A stretch of DNA of 8,122 nucleotides from DAIUCA01 sp964613675. Lineage in GTDB: Bacteria > Pseudomonadota > Gammaproteobacteria > Competibacterales > Competibacteraceae. The translations under genes and the position numbers were made by a program. Below, one piece after another: positions 1 through 5,636 of the stretch (the first letter of the stretch is position 1; every line of letters begins with the position of its first letter). The DNA is taken from the NCBI GenBank assembly GCA_964613675.1, contig CAZTIH010000118.1, forward strand, positions 1 to 8,122. Direction: 5' to 3'. The notes below the pieces were generated by a model. That model worked only from the letters and a program-made list of their open reading frames with translations. It did no database searches and was not told the DNA's origin.

Positions 1-1
1 G

Positions 2-853
2 GGCGTTGTGGCGGGGCAGGACATTTTTGCCCCTGAGTCTCACTTAGCCCAAGAAGATCGCCCCGCTTGGATGGCACGCTGGGAACAGACCGGTCTTCTG
101 AAGTTTGAAGACAAGAACAACGATGGTCGTATCCAGTACTACAACGATCGTTCAGGAAATGCAGAGTTTTTGGAGAAAGCCGCCGCCGCAGGTTGGCAAG
201 GCAACGAGCTGACCGTTGACCGCGACATCATGGTGTTAGCCAATCCCGAGATTGCAGGACTCCCCAACTGGGTGATTGCGCTGATTGCCGCTGGTGGGGT
301 TGCTGCTGCGCTTTCGACTGCCGCAGGGTTATTGCTCGTCATTTCGTCTGCAATTTCCCACGATCTTCTGAAAGGCGTGATCATGCCCAGCATCTCCGAC
401 GCGGGCGAACTCTTAGCGGGTCGCATCGCTGCGGCGGTTGCCGTGTTAATCGCGGGTTATCTTGGCGCAAACCCCCCAGGTTTTGTGGCTGAGGTCGTTG
501 CCTTTGCTTTCGGTCTGGCTTGCGCTTCATTATTCCCCACCATTCTCTTGGGAATTTTTAGCAAAACCATGAACCGCGAAGGAGCAATTGTCGGGATGTT
601 GGCAGGTCTGCTGTTCACCTTCTGCTACATCCTGTACTTCAAAGGGATCTTCATCACGCCCATGGCCGCCAATGTACCGGCAAACTGGCTGTTTGGCATC
701 TCGCCCGAAGGCATTGGTACGGTAGGCGCGATTGTCAACATCGTAGTCGCGTTGATCGTCTCCAAAATGACCAAGCCCTGCCCAGATCACATTCAGCAGA
801 TGGTCGAAGACATCCGTACGCCTCGTGGCGCAGGTAGCGCGATCGCTCACTAA
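2..853 (+). CDS. Sodium/solute symporter (SSS family, VC_2705/ActP-like), C-terminal part, 5' truncated by the window
   Basis: This is the C-terminal part (about 283 residues) of an inner-membrane cotransporter that probably brings in a small carboxylate such as acetate with Na+. The reading frame is open from the left edge. The GTG at 8 is an internal codon, since coding sense continues before it and a full protein of this family has about 550-600 residues. A hydrophilic loop comes first, containing an EF-hand-like stretch (DKNNDGRI at 110-133). A conserved block follows with the motif AALSTAAGLLLVISS; in SSS proteins this helix carries Ser/Thr residues of a Na+ site. Four or so further hydrophobic segments follow, and then a short polar tail. 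The long soluble loop before this helix fits the VC_2705 subfamily (TIGR03648) better than classical ActP. That subfamily is usually encoded after a small DUF4212 partner, which would lie to the left. The substrate is inferred, not shown. Confidence 0.88.
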   Translation, partial: GVVAGQDIFAPESHLAQEDRPAWMARWEQTGLLKFEDKNNDGRIQYYNDRSGNAEFLEKAAAAGWQGNELTVDRDIMVLANPEIAGLPNWVIALIAAGGVAAALSTAAGLLLVISSAISHDLLKGVIMPSISDAGELLAGRIAAAVAVLIAGYLGANPPGFVAEVVAFAFGLACASLFPTILLGIFSKTMNREGAIVGMLAGLLFTFCYILYFKGIFITPMAANVPANWLFGISPEGIGTVGAIVNIVVALIVSKMTKPCPDHIQQMVEDIRTPRGAGSAIAH

Positions 854-876
854 ACAGCGATTAGAGACCCCATAGA

Positions 877-904
877 ACGCTCGCCCTGTGCGGGCGTTTT
901 TTTT
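877..904 (+). terminator. Intrinsic terminator of the symporter gene
   Basis: An 8-bp stem (ACGCTCGC at 877-884 with GCGGGCGT at 890-897, one T-G wobble) encloses the 5-nt loop CCTGT. It is followed by an uninterrupted run of T to 904 (8 T counting the last stem base). It lies 23 bp after the symporter stop, as expected for a Rho-independent terminator. Confidence 0.88.
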
Positions 905-960
905 CGTCGCAATTTGGCGTGAAATCCGACTTCCATCACTAGCCACCACCGATTTTTTAT

Positions 961-1082
961 GACTTTCATTTTTTATCTAAATTGAATGTCTATCAATCAT
1001 TTTTTCTGATTGTGATGAGAAAATATTTATATTTTATTTATTTTTGAAAAAGAATGTAATTATAACTGTAATGATAAACAAT
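961..1082. other. Very AT-rich non-coding stretch abutting an assembly gap
   Basis: I count 22 G+C in 122 bases (about 18%), against roughly half in the flanking genes. No credible open reading frame is present. The stretch contains runs of T and A such as TTTATATTTTATTTATTTTT. It could be the natural promoter region of folK, or low-quality sequence from a contig end. An ATG at 1071 (ATG ATA AAC AAT) leads straight into the gap. I see no convincing -35/-10 pair with normal spacing. Confidence 0.7.
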
Positions 1083-1092
1083 NNNNNNNNNN
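1083..1092. other. Assembly gap (10 N)
   Basis: Ten consecutive N lie between the AT-rich stretch and the FolK coding sequence. A round number such as ten is often a placeholder, so the true gap length, and even the adjacency of the two sides, is uncertain. The gap removes the start codon of folK or separates it from the visible frame. Confidence 0.97.
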
Positions 1093-1572
1093 TTCATTTT
1101 TATTGCTATTGGCAGCAATGTCGAACCTGCTCGTCATTTTGCCCTCGCGCTCGCCTTGATACGAACGCAATTTCGGCAGGTACGCCTTTCCACCATTTAT
1201 CAAACCGTCCCCGTAGGGTTGTCAGGAGATGATTTCTGGAATGCCGTCATCAGTGCGGAAACCGATTGGTCTCCTCAACAGGTGAAAGCCAAATTGAGGG
1301 TGATTGAAACGGAATGTGGTCGCACTCGCATAGCTGAACGCCTCAGCGCTCGCACGATGGATTTGGACTTATTGTTATATGGCGACTTAGTGGATGAATC
1401 CCTTGCTTTGCCCCATCCAGACCTCCAGCGCTATGGTTTTGTCTTGGGACCAATGGCAGACATCGCCCCAAACCTGGTTCCCCCCGGTTCACCTCACCCT
1501 ATTCACATGTTATGGGCACAGTTTACTGGGGATAAAACCCTCACGCCGATTGACGACGACACCATGCTGTGA
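1093..1572 (+). CDS. folK: 2-amino-4-hydroxy-6-hydroxymethyldihydropteridine diphosphokinase (HPPK), start lost in gap
   Basis: FolK is a cytoplasmic enzyme that moves pyrophosphate from ATP to 6-hydroxymethyl-7,8-dihydropterin, giving the substrate of dihydropteroate synthase in folate synthesis. The frame read from the gap edge begins FIFIAIGSNVEPARHF, the typical N-terminal glycine-rich strand of HPPK, so only a few residues are missing. Other family marks are STIYQTVPVG, GRTR, and RTMDLDLLLYG near the middle, whose two Asp (codons 1360-1362 and 1366-1368) match the Mg-binding pair D95/D97 of E. coli FolK. LPHPDLQRYGFVLGPMADIAP follows in two parts. The 159 visible codons match the usual length of about 160. 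An ATG start at 1156 would cut off the IAIGSN strand and is rejected. The VGLSGDDFWN segment fits the non-enterobacterial FolK subgroup. The stop lies 2 bp from the convergent ygiM-like stop. Confidence 0.92.
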   Translation, partial: FIFIAIGSNVEPARHFALALALIRTQFRQVRLSTIYQTVPVGLSGDDFWNAVISAETDWSPQQVKAKLRVIETECGRTRIAERLSARTMDLDLLLYGDLVDESLALPHPDLQRYGFVLGPMADIAPNLVPPGSPHPIHMLWAQFTGDKTLTPIDDDTML

Positions 1573-1574
1573 CG

Positions 1575-2189
1575 CTACAGCTCTCGCCAACGCCGACTCC
1601 GCGAAAACTGCAAATTCGGTAGCCAAATTCCCAACAAACAGCCACTTAGTAGCACCCCTGCACCGTATAGAAACCACCGATACTGTGAATCATCTTGTAG
1701 CATCTGCTTTTCCTGTTGCAGCACGCGATTGATCCGCTCTAAATCTGCCGTCAAGGTCTCTAATTCATTGTTTCGCTCAATAAATTCCGTCACTTGCAAC
1801 GAAGCGCGTCGCAATTCTGCCAACTCAAGTCGTAACCGTTCGTTGTCTTGTTGAAGTTGATCGACAACCGCTTGGTTTTCGCAAAGGACAGCCGTAGCGG
1901 TCGGCTCAGGCGGGGGCGACGGCGGCGGCGGAATTTCGGCTAAATGGCGGGTCAATATCCAACCCCGACGGCCATCTTCTAAGCGAATCGCAGTAAAACC
2001 CTGGCGCGGGGGATTGTCTGCATCGAGGTACACCGGGGTATTACGGGCCAAACGCTGCAAAATTTGCTGTTGCGAAGCCGGCCCCCGTCGCAACGCGGCT
2101 CGTTCTTCGGTCACAACATGGGTTGGGGCCGCATTCACCTCGTGAATCCCCAAGAATATCAGTAGAAATAACCATCCAATCAACGGCAT
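1575..2189 (-). CDS. YgiM-like SH3 domain protein (TIGR04211 family), membrane-anchored
   Basis: This 204-residue envelope protein of unknown role has the architecture of E. coli YgiM. A signal peptide at residues 1-20 (cleavage probable after VNA) is followed by a bacterial SH3 domain at about 22-87 with the core WILTRHL. A proline-rich linker at 87-97 (PPPPSPPPEP) comes next, then a Glu/Gln/Leu-rich coiled coil at about 105-167. A C-terminal membrane helix (about 171-192, from WFLYGAGVLL) ends in the basic tail RSRRWREL. The layout places the SH3 domain and coiled coil in the periplasm with the basic tail in the cytoplasm. Bacterial SH3 domains commonly bind peptidoglycan, but no binding is shown for this family here. 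Family proteins usually have a shorter linker, and the proline run looks expanded. The ATG at 2189 gives the signal peptide; its ribosome binding site is weak. It is transcribed away from the methyltransferase gene and converges on folK. Confidence 0.88.
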   Translation of the reverse strand: MPLIGWLFLLIFLGIHEVNAAPTHVVTEERAALRRGPASQQQILQRLARNTPVYLDADNPPRQGFTAIRLEDGRRGWILTRHLAEIPPPPSPPPEPTATAVLCENQAVVDQLQQDNERLRLELAELRRASLQVTEFIERNNELETLTADLERINRVLQQEKQMLQDDSQYRWFLYGAGVLLSGCLLGIWLPNLQFSRSRRWREL

Positions 2190-2248
2190 AGCAATCTTTT
2201 TGAAGTTGAGTCACTAAAGATGAATCCTAAAAGTTTTGGCATCCTCTC
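2190..2248. promoter_or_regulatory. Divergent intergenic region between the ygiM-like and midA-like genes
   Basis: These 59 bp must hold the start signals of both divergent genes, unless promoters lie inside the coding regions. I find no strong -35/-10 pair or Shine-Dalgarno on either strand. A TAA at 2228-2230 in the methyltransferase frame excludes an extended N-terminus for that gene beyond this point. Confidence 0.4.
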
Positions 2249-3361
2249 ATGATGACACCCCTGTCACTTCCTCCACCTTCCCCCGTCGCGCAACAACATA
2301 GCGAAACGCTGCAACAGCACATTTGTCGGGAAATTGATCGGCAAGGCGGCACAATTCCCTTTGATCGGTTCATGGAACAAGCCCTCTACGCTCCCGGACT
2401 CGGCTACTACGCGGCTGGCGCGCAAAAACTGGGCGAAACTGGGGATTTCATTACAGCACCCGAACTGTCCTCCTTATTTGGTGCGTGTTTAGCGACCGTC
2501 TTTCGTCAATGCCGCGCCCACTTGCCCCCTGATGCGGGGATTTGGGAAATCGGGCCGGGAAGTGGCAAGTTAGCCAAGGATCTCTTGGACGATTTGGCTC
2601 GTACCCACGAATTGCCGCCTCATTACACCCTCCTCGAACCCAATGCCGATTTACGCGAACGCCAACACCATACCCTCGCCAACGCGCCCGTTCCCCTCCA
2701 ATGGCTCGATCAATTTCCAAGTAATTTCAATGGTTTAGTCATCGCCAACGAGGTGCTGGATGCGTTGCCAATTCGTCGGTTCCAGATCACAGAGGACGGC
2801 CCCCGTTGGCTTGAAGTCACTCACCATGAAGGCGTTCTGCAATACCAATTGGGAGCGCAAGCCAATTTGCCCTTTGAAACCGATCACCTACCCCTAGGTT
2901 ATCGCAATGAATTTTGTGAGTTGTTCACGCCCTGGCTGCAATCCCTGCGAGATGCCGTCAACCAGGCCGTTATTCTGCTCATCGACTACGGTGAAACTCG
3001 TCCCCATTACTATGCCCCGACGCGTTCCGACGGCTGGTTGCGCTGTTATTACCGACATCGCGTTCACCACGATCCCTTCTGGTCGGTGGGCCTACAGGAC
3101 ATTACGACCAGTGTCGATTTCTCTGCCGTAATGGACGCTGCCCAACAAGCAGGATTGGTGATTGAAGAATTCGTCAATCAGGGCCGTTTTTTAATGGATT
3201 GGCAAATCGGGCCGCGTTTTGAGACGGCATTTCGTCAGGCCGACGCCCGTCAACAGGTTCATTTGGCACAACAGATGCGCACCTTGCTGTTACCCGACGA
3301 AATGGGCGAACGCTTTAAGGTTTTAACGCTCACGACTCACCCCATTCATTGGAGGCAATAA
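2249..3361 (+). CDS. SAM-dependent methyltransferase of the MidA/NDUFAF7 family (COG1565, DUF185)
   Basis: The 370 residues belong to the bacterial relatives of mitochondrial NDUFAF7/MidA, a protein arginine methyltransferase that modifies the NDUFS2 subunit of complex I. The bacterial target is not established. The family N-terminal block is clear: IPFDRFMEQALYAPGLGYY (37-55), then GETGDFITAPELSSLFG (62-78). The SAM-binding motif I is WEIGPGSGKLAKDLL (99-113), with an acidic strand end at TLLEPN (127-132) and the IANEVLDALPIRRF segment (165-178) typical of the family. LLIDYGE (243-249) and GRFL (312-315) follow. Length is normal. The start ATG at 2249 is followed at once by another ATG at 2252; neither has a good ribosome binding site. 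The gene heads a string that continues into the DUF2782 and TRAP genes; GGAGG for the next gene lies inside its last codons. Confidence 0.9.
   Translation: MMTPLSLPPPSPVAQQHSETLQQHICREIDRQGGTIPFDRFMEQALYAPGLGYYAAGAQKLGETGDFITAPELSSLFGACLATVFRQCRAHLPPDAGIWEIGPGSGKLAKDLLDDLARTHELPPHYTLLEPNADLRERQHHTLANAPVPLQWLDQFPSNFNGLVIANEVLDALPIRRFQITEDGPRWLEVTHHEGVLQYQLGAQANLPFETDHLPLGYRNEFCELFTPWLQSLRDAVNQAVILLIDYGETRPHYYAPTRSDGWLRCYYRHRVHHDPFWSVGLQDITTSVDFSAVMDAAQQAGLVIEEFVNQGRFLMDWQIGPRFETAFRQADARQQVHLAQQMRTLLLPDEMGERFKVLTLTTHPIHWRQ
3351..3355 (+). promoter_or_regulatory. Shine-Dalgarno of the DUF2782 gene
   Basis: GGAGG lies 9 nt before the ATG at 3365, inside the last codons of the methyltransferase gene. 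It supports translation of the two genes from one transcript. Confidence 0.75.
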
Positions 3362-3364
3362 ACC

Positions 3365-3697
3365 ATGTGGTTGATATTTTTAGGATTTTTGAGCGTGTCT
3401 ATGCAGACCTTGGCCAATGAGGATCGCTTAAACCTCAGTCCAGAAACGCTACAGAACCTCAACGAACGCGCCCTCGCTATACAACCCTCCGTTAACCCGA
3501 GTCGCGCCGTGGAACAACGCCGTTATTTGGGGGGGTTGGTGGAGGAATTTCGCGTTCAAAATCAAGTGCATGAGATTCAGATTCGGCCTGCTGGGGGTGC
3601 ACCCGCTTACTTTCTGACGAATCCGCTCCCCACTTACGGAGGACGCGAACGCGATTCTCAACAACTCGTCCCTAGCTGGCGGTTATGGAGCCGATAA
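3365..3697 (+). CDS. DUF2782 domain protein, small exported protein of unknown function
   Basis: The 110-residue protein has a hydrophobic start with probable signal cleavage after TLA at residue 17, so it is likely periplasmic. Residues 58-110 match the DUF2782 pattern as I know it: a VEEFRVQNQVHEIQIRP block (59-75), a G-x-P-x-Y-F-L turn (78-84), and the C-terminal VPSWRLWS (102-109). Residues 18-57 are polar and specific to this protein. There is no lipobox cysteine, and no cysteine at all. The function of DUF2782 is unknown. In pseudomonads I recall the gene near polA, so its place here behind a midA-like gene is different. The start is fixed by GGAGG 9 nt upstream, only 3 bp after the preceding stop. 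Confidence 0.72.
   Translation: MWLIFLGFLSVSMQTLANEDRLNLSPETLQNLNERALAIQPSVNPSRAVEQRRYLGGLVEEFRVQNQVHEIQIRPAGGAPAYFLTNPLPTYGGRERDSQQLVPSWRLWSR
3687..3690 (+). promoter_or_regulatory. Probable Shine-Dalgarno of dctQ, deciding the start
   Basis: GGAG lies 12 nt before the ATG at 3703. The other candidate start, ATG at 3685, overlaps this site and has no well-spaced Shine-Dalgarno of its own. The spacing is rather long, so the choice is probable, not certain. Confidence 0.5.
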
Positions 3698-3702
3698 TTG
3701 CC

Positions 3703-4251
3703 ATGACTTCTTTTTTCTCACGGCTGTTGAAACGACTCGACCAGTTCGCCGAATGGACCGGACAAGGGCTTTCCCTCCTCGTACTGGTTCTCGTGGTGGC
3801 GGTGTTTGGCGTGGTGATTCGGCGTTACGGGCTACAACTCCCCACCACTCTGTGGCAAGAAGTCGGGCAGTACACGCACGCAATTCTCTTCATGGGTGCC
3901 CTGGCTTACACCCTCAAACGCGATGGCCACGTGCGCGTCGATGTGTTTTACCGACCCGCGCCCCCCAAAGTGAAAGCCCTCATCAACTTGATTGGAACAT
4001 TATTGTTTTTGCTACCGTTTTGCGTGTTTATGTGGCACATGAGTTGGGGCTACGTAGCGACGTCGTGGTCACTGTGGGAGCGTTCCCGTGAAACAGGTGG
4101 GCTTCCCTTCGTTTATCTTCTGAAAACGATGTTGCTCGTCGCCCCGGGACTCCTAATCCTTCAGGGCATTGCCGAAGTCCTTCGCGCCCTGTTGACCTTA
4201 GGCGGAAATTTCCCTCAACCCGAAGGAGATGCCGCATGGGTCTCGAAATAA
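3703..4251 (+). CDS. dctQ: TRAP transporter small permease subunit (DctQ, mannitol/chloroaromatic type)
   Basis: This 182-residue inner-membrane subunit pairs with the large permease encoded next to drive uptake of an organic acid or similar solute using an ion gradient. Four hydrophobic segments at about 22-42, 55-71, 93-113 and 140-163 are the normal DctQ topology. Family motifs are LKRDGHVRVDVFYR (71-84) between helices 2 and 3, and SRETGGLP (128-135) before the last helix. The latter motif is typical of the COG4665 (FcbT2-like) subgroup. The ATG at 3703 gives the usual short amphipathic N-terminus (MTSFFSRLLKRLDQF). An ATG at 3685 would add six residues and overlap the DUF2782 gene by 13 bp. 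The gene overlaps the large-permease gene by 16 bp, pointing to coupled translation. The substrate cannot be inferred without the binding protein. Confidence 0.88.
   Translation: MTSFFSRLLKRLDQFAEWTGQGLSLLVLVLVVAVFGVVIRRYGLQLPTTLWQEVGQYTHAILFMGALAYTLKRDGHVRVDVFYRPAPPKVKALINLIGTLLFLLPFCVFMWHMSWGYVATSWSLWERSRETGGLPFVYLLKTMLLVAPGLLILQGIAEVLRALLTLGGNFPQPEGDAAWVSK
4224..4228 (+). promoter_or_regulatory. Shine-Dalgarno of dctM within dctQ
   Basis: AGGAG with 7 nt spacing to the ATG at 4236 supports that start and so the 16-bp overlap of dctQ and dctM. Confidence 0.75.
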
Positions 4252-5636
4252 GCGGTGAATTCTTAGCATTTTCGATGTTTGGCATTCTGTGCGTCGTGTT
4301 ACTGACGGGGTATCCCGTTGCCCCAACATTGGCGGGCATTGCGCTGATTTTTGCGGGAATCGGGATGCAATTTGGGGTCTTCGATCACGCCTTCTTGACC
4401 GCTTTCCCCAACCGCGCTTACGGAATTATGACCTCAGAAACCTTACTAGCCGTCCCTTTGTTCGTGTTTATGGGGGTCATGCTGGAAAAATCCAAAATCG
4501 CCGATGATCTCCTCGACACCATGAGCCTGTTATTTGGCCCTTTACAGGGCGGTTTGGGCATTTCGGTGATGATTGTTGGGGCTTTATTGGCGGCCAGCAC
4601 GGGCATTGTGGGCGCAACAGTGGTCACGATGGGCCTTCTGTCATTGCCCACCATGCTAAGACGCGGTTACTCCCCGTCGCTCTCATGTGGCGCTATTTGT
4701 GCGGCTGGCACTTTGGGGCAAATCGTGCCTCCGTCCATTATTTTGGTGTTACTGGGCGATGTTTTAGGAGCGGCTTACCAACAAGCTCAGCTCAAACAAG
4801 GCATTTTTGCCCCTGAATCGGTGTCCGTCGGCGATCTCTTTGCTGGGGCACTGATCCCGGGGTTACTGCTGGTGGGGCTGTACATCAGTTATTTAATCGG
4901 TCTCGCGATTTTCTTTCCCAAAAGTTGCCCCGCGATCTCCTGGAGCGAACGCCAAAACTACTCAATGGCCCAGTTGGGAATACGGATAGTTGCCGTGCTG
5001 ATCCCGCCGATGTTTCTGATGATAGCGGTGTTGGGGTCGATTCTGATGGGCATTGCAACGCCTACCGAAGCGGCGTCAGTGGGGGCGGTCGGTACCCTGA
5101 TTTTGGCGCTGCTTCGCGGGCAACTAAATAACGTTAATTTGCGGGAAGGGTTGCGCAGTACCACGGAAATTACCGCCATGGTGTTCTTCATCTTGCTGAC
5201 GGCATCGGTGTTTGCGCTGGTCTTTCGGGGATTAGGCGGCGATGAGGCGTTACATCGTTATTTAAGTCACCTTCCCGGCGGCCCCTTTGGCGCGTTATTG
5301 ATCGTGATGATCGCGATGTTTTTATTGGGATTTGTACTGGATTTTGTCGAAATTATTTTCATCATCGTTCCGATTATTGCACCCGTCCTGCTGATGATGG
5401 GATTTGACCCGGTGTGGCTCGGCATCATGATTGCGGTCAATTTACAGACGAGCTTCCTCACGCCGCCCTTTGGATTTGCCTTGTTTTACTTGCGCGGTGT
5501 AGCCCCTGAATCCATCTCAACCTGGGAAATTTATCGAGGCGTCATTCCATTTATTGCATTGCAGTGGGTGGGATTAGGGTTATTGGCGGCATTTCCACAG
5601 TTAGCAACTTGGTTACCTCGTCAGATTTACGGTTAG
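4236..5636 (+). CDS. dctM: TRAP transporter large permease subunit (DctM, mannitol/chloroaromatic type)
   Basis: The 466-residue transport subunit of a TRAP system in the inner membrane carries the solute with Na+ or H+ after handover from a periplasmic binding protein. Many hydrophobic segments (about 12) span the whole protein. Signature stretches are the N-terminal GYPVAPTLAG (25-34) and PLFVFMGVMLEKS (74-86). AASTGIVGATVV (119-130) is followed by GTLGQIVPPSI (158-168). The second half has GIATPTEAASVGAVG (272-286) and NLQTSFLTPPFGFALFYLRG (402-421). A longer hydrophilic insert at about 178-198, before VGDLFAGALIPG, fits the COG4664 (FcbT3-like) subgroup. AGGAG at 4224-4228 lies 7 nt before the ATG, inside dctQ. 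The last 28 codons are overlapped in antisense by the convergent diguanylate cyclase gene. No solute-binding protein gene is adjacent. Confidence 0.93.
   Translation: MGLEISGEFLAFSMFGILCVVLLTGYPVAPTLAGIALIFAGIGMQFGVFDHAFLTAFPNRAYGIMTSETLLAVPLFVFMGVMLEKSKIADDLLDTMSLLFGPLQGGLGISVMIVGALLAASTGIVGATVVTMGLLSLPTMLRRGYSPSLSCGAICAAGTLGQIVPPSIILVLLGDVLGAAYQQAQLKQGIFAPESVSVGDLFAGALIPGLLLVGLYISYLIGLAIFFPKSCPAISWSERQNYSMAQLGIRIVAVLIPPMFLMIAVLGSILMGIATPTEAASVGAVGTLILALLRGQLNNVNLREGLRSTTEITAMVFFILLTASVFALVFRGLGGDEALHRYLSHLPGGPFGALLIVMIAMFLLGFVLDFVEIIFIIVPIIAPVLLMMGFDPVWLGIMIAVNLQTSFLTPPFGFALFYLRGVAPESISTWEIYRGVIPFIALQWVGLGLLAAFPQLATWLPRQIYG

Noticed and set aside
22..36. A 15-base string, catttttgcccctga, shared by the symporter gene (22-36) and dctM (4802-4816)
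   Set aside because: Both copies encode IFAPES in the same frame within loops of unrelated transporters. The string is short and its flanks differ, so I take it as coincidence and not a mobile or recombination repeat.
530..949. Minus-strand open frame of 139 codons opposite the symporter gene and its terminator
   Set aside because: It lies mostly in the shadow of clearly conserved symporter sequence, crosses the terminator, and its translation shows no domain or membrane pattern that I recognise.
1044..1232. Frame reading through the N gap (62 codons)
   Set aside because: It depends on undefined bases, and after the gap it runs out of frame inside folK. The FolK frame is the one with family motifs.
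3753..4091. Plus-strand frame of 112 codons inside dctQ, and minus-strand frames opposite the TRAP genes
   Set aside because: They are arginine-rich or low-complexity shadows of the DctQ and DctM frames, which have clear family motifs.
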